From Spirochaetota bacterium (GTDB lineage: Bacteria; Spirochaetota; UBA4802; UBA5368), in assembly GCA_004297825.1 (NCBI GenBank), contig SCSX01000093.1, positions 62,001 to 126,000 of the forward strand: a stretch of 64,000 nucleotides of DNA, given 5' to 3'. The notes under the pieces were generated by a model. The model saw only the letters and a list, made by a program, of their open reading frames with translations. It ran no database searches and was not told the DNA's origin. A program made the position numbers and the translations under genes. Within the stretch, counting starts at the first letter, position 1. Each line of letters begins with the position of its first letter. Of this stretch, positions 42,529 through 52,300 are shown in pieces.

Positions 42529-44223
42529 TCAGGCGGACGCCGGCGCCGGTCTGCCTTTCTTGAGCACCAGGATTCTGAATGCCTCGATGATGATGAGGAT
42601 GCACAAGACGAATATTACGATGGATGCGATCCCGACGATTATAATGTCGCGCTTCACCGCGGTTCCGGAAAGCAGCGAGGGCATCGCGTTGAGGAAGGGC
42701 ACTATCTGCGTCACCAGTGAAGTCACGGTCACCGCGAGCATGAATCCCATGGGAACGAGGACATAGACCGCCTTCCGGCCCTCATGGATCATCCAGACGC
42801 CGACCGCGAGCAGGGTAAGGCTCGCCAGGAGCTGGTTGCTGGTTCCGAAGATGGGCCAGGCGACCAGGTATCCCTTTTCCTCGGTGAGCAGCAGGAAGGC
42901 AAGGGGAATGAGAAGGGTGATGAAGGTCGCCGCGGCACCTCCTGCAAGCGATTGCCACCCGAGAAGCTCTTGAAGTATGTAGCGCGCCAGGCGGGTGCAC
43001 ACGTCGAGCGTGTCATAGACAAAGGTTGAAAAAGCAAGCAGGGCGAAGGCGAGCGCCATGTTGTAGTCGATGCCGATCATGCCCATGTACTGCGCGAGGC
43101 CGTTTGCGTATATCAGGTTCGGGTCGGTCTTGAGTATCTCATCATTTTTCGAAAGCATCATGACCGTCGCGAGCGCCAGGATGGCGACCACTCCTTCCAG
43201 TATCATTGTGCCGTAGCCGATCACGCGCGTGTCCGATTCCTTGCAGATCTGCTTCGAGGTCGTGCCGGAACTGACGATCCCATGGAACCCTGAACACGCG
43301 CCGCATGCCACGGTAATGAACAGGATGGGAAACAGCCACTTACCGTTCGCCAGGCTCGAAAGACCCTCGATATTCAGCGCCGGGTACTTGATCTCGTACC
43401 CCCCGAAGAGGGCGCCCACCAGGGCGATGGCGATCGTAAGGTAGAGAAACCAGCCGCCAAGGTAGCCCCGCGGCTGCAGGAGGAGCCACATTGGGATCAT
43501 CGAGGCGACAAAGCAATAGACGAGCAGGACGACCTCCCACTGCTTGACCGATATGCCGCTGAGAAAATCGATAACCGGCACCGGGAGCATCGTGCCGAGC
43601 CAGATGACCGCGATGACGAGGGGCATGAAAATGGCCGTCAGCAGGGTGAGGTTCATCTTTAATTTATACAAGAGAATCCCCATGGCGACGCCGAGCAGCA
43701 GGTACAGGAACGAACTGAAGGCGACACCGGGGCCGAAAGCCGTATCGGCGGCCACGGCCTTGAAGGTCTGGGCGGTGATATCCGTGAACGCGATGATGAC
43801 GTAAATGAGGGTCAGCCAGATGAATATCAGGAATAATACATATGAAAGCGGCGTCATGTAGCGCTTAACGAGCTCGGCCACGGAGCTCGCGTTGTGCCGG
43901 ACCGAGGCGATGAGCGAGCCGAAATCATGGATACCCCCGATGAAGATTGCCCCGATTATGATCCACAGGAACGCGGGGAGCCATCCGAACCAGATGCCGG
44001 CGAGTATGGGGCCCACGATGGGCCCAGCCGCGGCGATCGCGGAAAAGTGCTGTCCCAGCAGAAGGCTCGCCTTGGCGGGAACGTAATCCACGCCGTCGTT
44101 GATCGCGCAGGAAGGCGTCTGTTTCGAATCGTCAAGGTTGAAGGATTTCGTTATGAATCGACCGTACGTAAAGTAACCGAGGGCGAGGGCTGCGATTGAT
44201 ATAATCACTGCAATAGCTACCAT
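42529..44223 (-). CDS. cstA: Carbon starvation protein CstA, peptide/pyruvate-type transporter
   Basis: From the ATG at 44223 the product has 564 residues with about 16 membrane helices. KSFNLDDSKQTPSCAINDGV near the start, GQHFSAIAAAGPIVGPILAG, and ACGACSGFHGIVSSGTTSKQ are hallmarks of CstA. The family imports peptides or pyruvate under carbon limitation. The first ATG (44232) directly follows GGGAG without spacing, while the second ATG is nine bases from it, so I use the second. It lies alone, divergent from the ArsR-type gene. Confidence 0.93.
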   Translation of the reverse strand: MVAIAVIISIAALALGYFTYGRFITKSFNLDDSKQTPSCAINDGVDYVPAKASLLLGQHFSAIAAAGPIVGPILAGIWFGWLPAFLWIIIGAIFIGGIHDFGSLIASVRHNASSVAELVKRYMTPLSYVLFLIFIWLTLIYVIIAFTDITAQTFKAVAADTAFGPGVAFSSFLYLLLGVAMGILLYKLKMNLTLLTAIFMPLVIAVIWLGTMLPVPVIDFLSGISVKQWEVVLLVYCFVASMIPMWLLLQPRGYLGGWFLYLTIAIALVGALFGGYEIKYPALNIEGLSSLANGKWLFPILFITVACGACSGFHGIVSSGTTSKQICKESDTRVIGYGTMILEGVVAILALATVMMLSKNDEILKTDPNLIYANGLAQYMGMIGIDYNMALAFALLAFSTFVYDTLDVCTRLARYILQELLGWQSLAGGAAATFITLLIPLAFLLLTEEKGYLVAWPIFGTSNQLLASLTLLAVGVWMIHEGRKAVYVLVPMGFMLAVTVTSLVTQIVPFLNAMPSLLSGTAVKRDIIIVGIASIVIFVLCILIIIEAFRILVLKKGRPAPASA

Positions 44224-44438
44224 GACAGGCATCTCCCGTGATTAATGAGGTTGTAATGACCGTTGGGGGGATGGTCGTCGAAAGGGGCCAAAACACAAGC
44301 GATTTTTTTGCCCTCGGGAAGCCCTTTCCGGTGAGCCGGGATTACGGGCACCGTTCCCGGGACAGCCGGCTCGCGGGATGCTATAGGACCTGTCCGGGGA
44401 CGGGAAACGAAAAAAAAACGGGCCAGGACGATTTACCC

Positions 44439-44480
44439 TTGACAAAAAGCCATGATTTCATATTTCGATATGTATCGAAA
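44439..44480 (+). promoter_or_regulatory. Promoter and perfect 18-bp palindrome before the ArsR-type gene
   Basis: TTGACA at 44439-44444 is a perfect -35. TTTCGATATGTATCGAAA at 44463-44480 is a perfect palindrome two bases before the ATG. It is typical of an ArsR self-operator. No Shine-Dalgarno is present. Confidence 0.65.
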
Positions 44481-44482
44481 CA

Positions 44483-44788
44483 ATGGATACGAAACGACTC
44501 GCGAAAATCATGAAGGCCCTGTCCCACCCAAACCGGCTGGAGCTATACCTGGAGATCATGAAGGCCAGCGAAAAGGGGTACCGGGCGGAAGGCCAGGAAT
44601 GCTATGTCTCGGACATCATGAGCTGTCTAAACGTAGGGGCGCCCACGGTGTCTCATCACCTTAAAGAGCTGATCAACGCGGACCTGGTCACTACGGAGCG
44701 GAGGGGGAAATTCCTGGTGGCGTTCGCCAACCGCGACACGCTCGAAGATGTCCAGAAGCTTCTGTCGGGGAAACCGCGGAAGAAATGA
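44483..44788 (+). CDS. ArsR-family transcriptional regulator
   Basis: The 101-residue protein has a winged helix with KIMKALSHPNRLELYLEIMK, SCLNVGAPTVSHHLKELINA and LVTTERRGKFLVAFANRDT. The metal-binding ELCVCDL site of ArsR/SmtB is replaced by ECYVSDIMSC, with cysteines in a similar place (GQECYVSDIMSCLN). It probably controls itself and the nitroreductase and ferredoxin genes that follow on the same strand, whose redox enzymes fit a thiol- or metal-sensing regulator. That is inference from context. Confidence 0.88.
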   Translation: MDTKRLAKIMKALSHPNRLELYLEIMKASEKGYRAEGQECYVSDIMSCLNVGAPTVSHHLKELINADLVTTERRGKFLVAFANRDTLEDVQKLLSGKPRKK

Positions 44789-44848
44789 AAATTTTTTCAT
44801 CAACAGTTCGATAGTTGTATAATTAACAAATTAAAAGAGAGGGGAATC

Positions 44849-45715
44849 ATGGAATCAGGGGCACAGGTCGGGGAAATCATCAGGAAACGATATTCATGCA
44901 GGAATTACCGCGAGGAAGGCCTTCCGCAGGAGTCGGCGGAAAAACTGGAGCGCTACGTGCGCGAAAGCGGCCCGGCGCCCCTTGGTTCGGAAATCCGCTT
45001 TTCCCTGGCGGCTGCCAACGGTGGCGATTCCGCGGCGCTTAAGGGTCTGGGCACCTACGGCGTTATTAAAAACCCGGCGGCATTCATTATCGGCGCGTTG
45101 AAGGAGTCGCGGTTTGCTCTCGAGGACTACGGCTACCTGATGGAGAAGAATATCCTCTTCGCGACATCCCTGGGCCTGGGCAGCTGCTGGCTGGGCGGAA
45201 GCTACACGAGGAGCTCATTCGCGGAACGGATCGGCTGCGGCGCGGATGAACGGGTCCCCGCGGTCGCCTCCGTGGGGCTCGTATCGGACAGGAAAACGGT
45301 CGTTGATTCATTTTTTAGAGCCACCGCCGGGTCGAGAAAGAGGAAGCCGTGGGAAGAAATATTTTTCCAGGGGAATTTTCAGACCCCCCTGGGTCCCGAA
45401 GGCGCGCAGGCTTACCGCGATGCCCTGGAGATGCTCAGGATCGCCCCCTCGGCCTCGAACAAACAGCCCTGGAGAATCGTGAAGGAAGCGAAATCCGATA
45501 CCTATCATTTTTTCCTGTGCCGGTCGAAGGCCTATGGCATGAGTATGAGGCTCATCGGGATGGACGACCTGCAGCGTGTCGACATGGGCATAGCGATGAG
45601 CCACTTCGAGCTTGCCGCGCGCGCTGCCGGCCGCACCGGGGAATGGGAGGCCGTGAAAGACGGTATTCCCGCGGGAGGGGGATGTGAATACGTGACGAGC
45701 TGGACGGGTGCATAG
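44849..45715 (+). CDS. Nitroreductase family protein
   Basis: The 288-residue protein is a two-domain TM1586-type nitroreductase. RKRYSCRNYREEGLPQESAE is the N-terminal FMN-binding motif; LFATSLGLGSCWLGGSYTRS and MLRIAPSASNKQPWRIVKEA are the other cofactor-contact blocks. It should reduce a quinone, nitro or other electrophile with FMN. AGAGGGG precedes the ATG. It lies 60 bp after the ArsR gene and is followed by a flavodoxin-ferredoxin gene, making a compact redox cluster. Confidence 0.88.
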   Translation: MESGAQVGEIIRKRYSCRNYREEGLPQESAEKLERYVRESGPAPLGSEIRFSLAAANGGDSAALKGLGTYGVIKNPAAFIIGALKESRFALEDYGYLMEKNILFATSLGLGSCWLGGSYTRSSFAERIGCGADERVPAVASVGLVSDRKTVVDSFFRATAGSRKRKPWEEIFFQGNFQTPLGPEGAQAYRDALEMLRIAPSASNKQPWRIVKEAKSDTYHFFLCRSKAYGMSMRLIGMDDLQRVDMGIAMSHFELAARAAGRTGEWEAVKDGIPAGGGCEYVTSWTGA

Positions 45716-45752
45716 ATTCGATTCGAAGATCATTTTAAAAGGGGACGCATTA

Positions 45753-46538
45753 ATGAAAACAGTAATTTATTATTTTACCGGGACGGGAAATTCACTGTGG
45801 ACGGCGCGCAGGCTTGCCGCGGAGATCGGCGGCGCGGACCTGGTTCCCATGGCCGGTTTCAACGGCGGAGGCACGGAAAGTAACTACGAGTCCGTGGGTT
45901 TCGTATTTCCCGTGCACATGTGGGGCGTCCCGCGACTCGTGATCGATTTCCTTAAAAAGCTGGATACAAATCCCGGGGTTTACTATTTCGCGGCGGCCGT
46001 GAACGCGGGACAGGTTTCACGAACGCTCATCCAGTTGAGGAATCTAATGAAGTCGTACGGGAGCACGCTTTCCGCGGGAATCGACGTCGTGCTTCCGAGC
46101 AACTACATTCCCTGGGGCGGCCCGGGTCCGGCAGAAACCGTTCGCAGGCGGATCGACGAGGCCGGGGAAACGCTGAGGTGCAGGGCGGCCGCGATAGCAA
46201 AAAGGGAATCGGCGCCGGTCGACCGCGGCCCGCTGTGGCAGCGGATCGTATTCACCGCGCTCTACAGGCTGACCTTCCCGCGTATCAGCGCGATGGATAA
46301 GGGCTTCCTTGCGGATGATAAATGCAATTCCTGCGGAATCTGCGCCAGGGTGTGCCCGGTCGGCAACGTCGCCATCCGGGAGGGAAGGCCCGCCTGGGGC
46401 GGGGGATGCGTGCAGTGCCTGTCGTGCATCCAGTGGTGCCCCAAAGCGGCGATCCAGTACGGGAAAAAAACCTCCGCCTACGAGCGCTATCACCACCCGG
46501 AGGTGAGGCTTGTCGATATCATTCGCGCCGCTGAATGA
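45753..46538 (+). CDS. Flavodoxin plus two [4Fe-4S] ferredoxin domain protein (EFR1 type)
   Basis: The 261-residue protein has a flavodoxin-like N-terminus (TVIYYFTGTGNSLWTARRLA) and two clusters at the C-terminus: CNSCGICARVCPVGN and CVQCLSCIQWCPKAA. This arrangement is known as EFR1-family ferrodoxin. It would pass electrons between flavin and iron-sulfur partners, perhaps to the nitroreductase next door. GGGGACGC precedes the ATG at 45753; an upstream frame at 45708 is not supported. Confidence 0.9.
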   Translation: MKTVIYYFTGTGNSLWTARRLAAEIGGADLVPMAGFNGGGTESNYESVGFVFPVHMWGVPRLVIDFLKKLDTNPGVYYFAAAVNAGQVSRTLIQLRNLMKSYGSTLSAGIDVVLPSNYIPWGGPGPAETVRRRIDEAGETLRCRAAAIAKRESAPVDRGPLWQRIVFTALYRLTFPRISAMDKGFLADDKCNSCGICARVCPVGNVAIREGRPAWGGGCVQCLSCIQWCPKAAIQYGKKTSAYERYHHPEVRLVDIIRAAE

Positions 46539-46571
46539 CGACAGGCGTATCGGCCCCCGCGCCCTGCCGCG

Positions 46572-47870
46572 TCAGCCTTTGAGCTTTTTCATGTCGCGCT
46601 CGTGGTACCGGGACGAAAGGTAGAACAGGAGCGCCCCGAGAAACGCGACCGGCGGCACGAACATGAACGCGGCCGCGAGATCGGGATTGCCGGGCGTTCC
46701 CAGCACGTCCGAAAGCCATCCCACCGCGACCGGGGCGTAGGCCGCGAGGGTGCCGTAGGTGACCAGCACCAGTATGCCCATGCTGATGCTCCGCATCCCC
46801 TCCGGCACCAGGTCCTGGCTCACGGAATAGGCGGGCGCGGTATACGCGAACATGAGTATTCCCACCAGCACGAAAATGACATACGCGAAGGTTTTCATGT
46901 CGGTGGAATCCACCAGGAAGCCCGCGAAGAGAAAGATGCCGCAGAGGAGCGCTATGATTGCGGCGGTAAGAGGCCGGGCGTTGCCCCTTTTTTTCTTCCA
47001 GCGGTCCGCGATTATTCCTCCGGCGACGGGCCCGATCACCGCGAAGATGATGATACCGCCCATGAGGAGCGACGCCTGCGCCACGTCGATGCCGCGGCTG
47101 CGCGCGAAATACGTGGGGAGCCAGTGGCCCACCGCGCCGCCCACGAAGCTCATCGCCCCCACGCCGACGAAGGTGAGGAGCAGGGTGGGCGTCTTGATCA
47201 CCGCAAGCAGCCCTTCGCCCACGGTAAGGGGCCTCTTCCCCTCACCGTACACGATCCCGGTCGTCGGGTAATCCCTGGTGAAGAGTACCAGGACGCCCAG
47301 GATGATCCCCGGAATCGCGAACAGGTAAAAGGGCGCCCTCCAGCCCATGCCGAAAAGATCCGCCTTGGCAAGGGCGCCGGCGAGCACGATCCCGAGTATG
47401 GAGCCCAGGGGCTGCCCCAGGTTGAACACGCCCAGCACCTTCGCGCGCACCGACTCCCGGAACGAGCCCGCAACATAGGCGATGCCGCCGGGCGCGAACC
47501 CGGCCTCGCCCACGCCCACGCCGCCGCGCGCCAGGAAGAGATGGAAGAAACCGGAGCCGGCGCCCGTGAGAAACGTCGCGGCGCTCCAGAGCGCCGCCAT
47601 GAGCGAGAGCGATTTCTTCCTGCTCCAGCGGTCGCACAGGATCGAGGCCGGCAGCGTGAGCACGGCGACGATCACGAAGTAGATCGTGCCCAGCCATCCG
47701 CACTGGGTGTCGGTGAGGTTCAGGTCGGCCTTGATGAGGGGCAGGGTCGCCGAGAGCACCATGCGGTCCATATAGTTAATGACGTACAGCAGCGTGACGA
47801 CCGTGAGCGTGAATGCGGCTGCGGATTTCGCCACGGGGGGCGCGGCTTCGCGTGGGTCCAGTAGTGCCAT
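46572..47870 (-). CDS. MFS transporter
   Basis: The 432-residue protein has 12 membrane helices. The N-terminal half has LPASILCDRWSRKKSLSLMA, the RxxRR-type loop 2-3 motif of the family, and LARGGVGVGEAGFAPGGIAY near helix 4-5, like spinster/anion-type MFS carriers. The substrate cannot be told. It is separated by 30 bp from the M24 gene on the same strand (47901), so the two may be in one operon that takes up and handles the same compound. Confidence 0.9.
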   Translation of the reverse strand: MALLDPREAAPPVAKSAAAFTLTVVTLLYVINYMDRMVLSATLPLIKADLNLTDTQCGWLGTIYFVIVAVLTLPASILCDRWSRKKSLSLMAALWSAATFLTGAGSGFFHLFLARGGVGVGEAGFAPGGIAYVAGSFRESVRAKVLGVFNLGQPLGSILGIVLAGALAKADLFGMGWRAPFYLFAIPGIILGVLVLFTRDYPTTGIVYGEGKRPLTVGEGLLAVIKTPTLLLTFVGVGAMSFVGGAVGHWLPTYFARSRGIDVAQASLLMGGIIIFAVIGPVAGGIIADRWKKKRGNARPLTAAIIALLCGIFLFAGFLVDSTDMKTFAYVIFVLVGILMFAYTAPAYSVSQDLVPEGMRSISMGILVLVTYGTLAAYAPVAVGWLSDVLGTPGNPDLAAAFMFVPPVAFLGALLFYLSSRYHERDMKKLKG

Positions 47871-47900
47871 GGGAACCTCTTTCCGGAAATTATTGCGCGC

Positions 47901-49067
47901 TTAAACCGCGATGGTCAGCGCCTCCAGCGTATCGGGCGCATCGGTGAGGCGGACGTACCCGGTTTCCGTTATCAGCACCGTGTCGGAGTGACGGTATCCG
48001 CCCTCGCCGGGGATGTAGATGCCCGGTTCGATGCTGATGAGCATTCCCGGAACGAGCGTTCTCGTATCGCCCAGCGCCACGTACGGCGCCTCGTGCCCGG
48101 TTATGCCCAGTCCATGTCCCGTCCGGTGAAGGATGCGTTTTTCGTATCCCGCGCCGATAAGCACGCGGCGCGTCTGTTCGTCGATCTCCGCCAAAACGGT
48201 GCCGGGTTTCAGCATCGCGTAGGCGCGGGAGCGCGCTTCCATCATCACGTCGAAAGGCTTCCGGGCGGCTTCTGGTACCTTGCCGAGAAAGAAGGTACGC
48301 TCCACCTCGACCCCGTATCCGTCCACCTGCGCCGTGACGATGGATACGTGCGGTCCCCCCTCCTCCATGGCGGTCACGGGGGTGGGGACTATATGCGGAT
48401 CGTGCGAAAGCGAGGGAGGCCATACCGCGCCGATAAACTTGGACACCAGGAGATTCGTGGTGGGAATTTCCATGAGCGTTTTTCCCATCATCGCGCGTAC
48501 GACCTCGCCGTAGATGAGCACCTCGACCCCGCCGGGCCGCGTGACCTCGAGGAGCTTCCTGTGGCCCTCGTTTATTATCGAACACGCGTGTACCGAGCGC
48601 CCGATTTCATACGCGGTCTTCACAAGCCGGACGTCGTCGATACAATCTTCCACGATATGGGTGCCCGGCGTCGCATTCGCGATGCCCACCGGCATCGCCG
48701 ACTCTATGCCCACCCGCGCATTCTTATCGATAAGCGTTGTGTATATGTCGAACCAGTTCTGCCCCTTGGGCGAGGGCACCTCGTAATAGGTGACGTATTC
48801 GAGATCGCAGCGCGCCCGCGTCTTCACGTGGCTGGCTTCGAGGAGCGGGCAGAGCATGGTGGGCGTGCCCTTCCGCGGGATGATCAGTATGAAGGGGCGC
48901 TCGTGCACGTTATTCGCGAAGTTTGTAAGGTAGTATATATTGACCGGATCGAACGAGACATAGCAGTCGAGCTTCTTTTCCTCCATGAGCGCGCGAACCT
49001 TCGCAAGCCTGCCGGCAAGTTCATCTTTGTCAGGCGGCGTGGTGATCGGTTTTGGGATTTCGGGCAT
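47901..49067 (-). CDS. M24-family (creatinase/aminopeptidase P fold) protein with altered metal ligands
   Basis: The 388-residue protein has a creatinase N-terminal domain (VSFDPVNIYYLTNFANNVHE) and a pita-bread C-terminal domain. The His motif HRTGHGLGITGHEAP and the Glu motif SIEPGIYIPG are kept. The usual DxG..Y..D..RT block reads IVTAQVDGYGVEVERTFF, so by my alignment the first Asp is lost and the second is Glu, and the final Glu is Asp in YRHSDTVLITE. It could be a metal-independent hydrolase like creatinase or a modified peptidase. GGAGG is well spaced for the ATG at 49067. The MFS gene follows. Confidence 0.82.
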   Translation of the reverse strand: MPEIPKPITTPPDKDELAGRLAKVRALMEEKKLDCYVSFDPVNIYYLTNFANNVHERPFILIIPRKGTPTMLCPLLEASHVKTRARCDLEYVTYYEVPSPKGQNWFDIYTTLIDKNARVGIESAMPVGIANATPGTHIVEDCIDDVRLVKTAYEIGRSVHACSIINEGHRKLLEVTRPGGVEVLIYGEVVRAMMGKTLMEIPTTNLLVSKFIGAVWPPSLSHDPHIVPTPVTAMEEGGPHVSIVTAQVDGYGVEVERTFFLGKVPEAARKPFDVMMEARSRAYAMLKPGTVLAEIDEQTRRVLIGAGYEKRILHRTGHGLGITGHEAPYVALGDTRTLVPGMLISIEPGIYIPGEGGYRHSDTVLITETGYVRLTDAPDTLEALTIAV

Positions 49068-49365
49068 TGCGGGGCCTCCAATGGGCAATAAGACATTGAC
49101 GGCGTATATCGGAAACCCTAGGCGAGTATTTCACGAATGTCAAACAGATTAGGGGCTGATACATCATTGCTTCGACGCGTACTCCCTGGCGGTCCCGGAG
49201 CGATTGAACCGGTGAAGGCTTTTCTATGAAGACGGATATATCGGCCCATCACCCTCCGTGGCCGCACTCCGGGTCCGTTCAAATTTCCCTTGTATTTTAA
49301 CGTCGTTCGTGAAAAAGTGCGATTTAGCCCCGACAGGGGTCGCCACCGGTCCAGTACGATGCAGT

Positions 49366-52300
49366 ATGAATCGCCTGATAAATAGATTACTAAAGAAATA
49401 CGACGAAGCGGAATATATTACCGCCCTCAAGGCGCGGTTGCTGCTGTACCTGTGCGTATTCGGTCTCATCATCATCCCCGTAATTGTCGTATACACGGCA
49501 TTTCTTCACCTGGATATGCCTTTTTCGAACGGCACGATCAGCTATGTCGTGCTCGCCCCGACAAGCCTGCTTTTCCTCGTAGTGATCCTGGCCATGGTGC
49601 TCCTGGTCAAAGGTTACTTCACCGTGTCCGCCCATATTATCTTCAGCATGACCCAGTCCGCGGTCTGGATGGTAATGTATTTTGACCAGTCGCCCGCGCT
49701 CTCACGGCTGAATTCCGTTGTGCTGACGGTGGCGATCATGGCGATGGCACCCCTCGTCATTTCGCGGCGCGGCTATGTCATAGCCGTGTATGCCGCCCTT
49801 AATATTGCCATTCTCTACTTTTTCATGAACTACCAGGCCGTACAGCTCGGGCTCAGCGACGCCGCGGTCCTGGAGCATTTCGCCGATACTACCGCGGCCA
49901 TTCTCCTCACGTCCTTCATTTCGTTCAGCCTGTTCAGGATTACGAGCCAGGCGCTCAATCAGGCCAGGGTAAGCGGGGAACACCTGGCGGTTTCCAATGC
50001 GGAGCTCACCACGACGAACGAGGAGCTCCAGGCCACCATGGAGGAGCTCGAAGCGGCAAATGAAGAGTTCGAGGCGCAGAACGAGGAGCTCACGCGGGTC
50101 TACCGCGAGCTCGAAGCCCGCGAGTCGCTGTTGAGCGGCATAGTGCAGACGGCGCCCGTCGCCATCGTGCTCGTAAAGCAATGGAAGATCGCATGGTGCA
50201 ACCAGGCGGTTCACGCCATTTCCGGCTATACCCAGGAGGAAACCCTGGGAAGGGATGCGCGATTCCTGTATTATGAGGAGGATGATTACAAGCGGGTCAA
50301 GGCGCTTTCCGCGCGCACGGCGGACGGCGCAATTATGAGCGTCGAAACACGCCTGCGTCACCGCGACGGAAGGGAAATCCACGTTCAAATGGCGGGAATG
50401 CAGCTCAATGCGGCAAGGCTCGATGCCGGGATCGTCGTTACCGTGCTCGATATCACCGAGCGGCGGCGCGCCGACGCCGATTTGCGCGCCTCCCGGGCGG
50501 AACTGCTGGCTATTTTTAATGGAAGCCATGATGCCTTTATAATCTATGGACCGGATGGACGCGTCCTGGACGTGAACGATCGCATGCTGATCATGTTCGG
50601 CCTGACCCGTGAACAGGCCCTCGCCTGTACGATTCAGTCCCTGTCCTCCCCCGATTCCGACATGGAGGGAGGGAAGCGCTCGATGCTCCAGGCGCTCGCG
50701 GGCCAGGGTATGGTGCTGGAATGGAAAGCGCGCCGTCCCCATGACGGTTCACTGTTCGACGCCGAGGTCTGGATCAAGCGCCTCGCGCGGCCCGGAGGGC
50801 ATGTGCTTCTCGCCAGCGTGCGCGATATCTCCGCGCGCAAGTGGGCGGAAAAGGCCCTGAAGGAAAGCGAGCGGTCGTATCGCATGATCGCCGAAAATGC
50901 GGTCGATATCATTTTCACGATGGACATGGATTTCAGGTTCACGTACATCAGCCCCTCGGTGGAGAGGGTACGCGGTTACACGGTGGAAGAGGCCATGGCC
51001 CAATCGATCGACCAGGCCCTCACCCCGGCCTCCCTGGAGGTCGCCGCCAAAGCCATGGCGGAGGCGCGGCTGCAGCTCGATCAGCAGGATACGAACCGCG
51101 CGGTAAATCTTGAGATGGAGGAGTACTGCAAGAACGGGACCACCATCTGGACGGAAAATGAATTCACTTTTTTGAAAGACGAGCGCGGTGTCCCGGTAGG
51201 AATCCTTGGCGTCACGCGGAATATCAGCGAACGCAGGAAAACCCAGGAGATGCTCCTGAGCCGCTCGCGCCGCGTCGAAAAGCAGATGAAGGCGATAGGG
51301 CGCATTGCATCCTCGGATGAAATCTGGGGAGGCGATTTCCCCGCCTCGATGCGAACGATCACCGAGATCGTATCCGATTGCTTCGAGGTCGAGCGAACCG
51401 GTATCTGGCTGCTGAACGACGAGGGTACCGTGCTCAGGTGCGAAGACCTGTTCGAACGTACTTCCCACCATCACTCATCCGGGCTGGTGCTCGACAGGGA
51501 CAGCTTCCGGGAGCAGATGGACTACCTGGTGGAAAATCCGTACATCGACGCCTATGACGCAATGCACGACCCCCGCACCCGCGGCTACCGTGAAACCTTC
51601 CTGGTCCCGAACGGCATAACATCGATGCTGGACGCCTCAATTAAACTCTCCGGAAAAAGCGCCGGGGTGCTCTGCCTGGAACAGGTGGGCCCCCAGCGCA
51701 GCTGGTTCGACGACGAAATCCTGTTCGCCTGCACGATCGCCGACCAGGTGGTGCAGGTGCTCCTCTACCGCGAACGCGCGCGGGCGGCGGAAGCGCTCAG
51801 GGAAAGCGAGAACAGCTACAGGATGCTCTCGGCGTATAACGAGCGGCTCAACGAAATATTCGTGGAACTGACCGAGGCTGAATCCATCGAGGGTATCTTC
51901 GAAAAAATATCCGCGTCGTTCCGGAGCCTCACGGGAGCGACTGCCGCGCTCTCGTCCCGGTACGACCCTGAAACCGCGACGCTGCGGGTCGTGTCGGTGT
52001 CCTCGGAAGGGGAACTGGCAAGGCGTATCGATGCGCTTCTCGGCCGGCCGGTGTTCGCCGTCGGGATTCCGGTGCCCGCGGAGACCATCCCGGAAATGCT
52101 TGCCCAGGATATCAGGTATTTCAACGGGCTGGAGGAATTCTCGTTTGGCGCAATCCCGGCGGAGATTTCCCGGCAGGCCATGGATATGATGGATTGCGGC
52201 CGGATCGTCACCCTCGTTCTCCGCTATGAATCGGAGCTCCTGGGAACCGCGGCGGCGTTTCTCCCGCGGGGCAGCGCCATTGTGCACACGGACGCGATGA

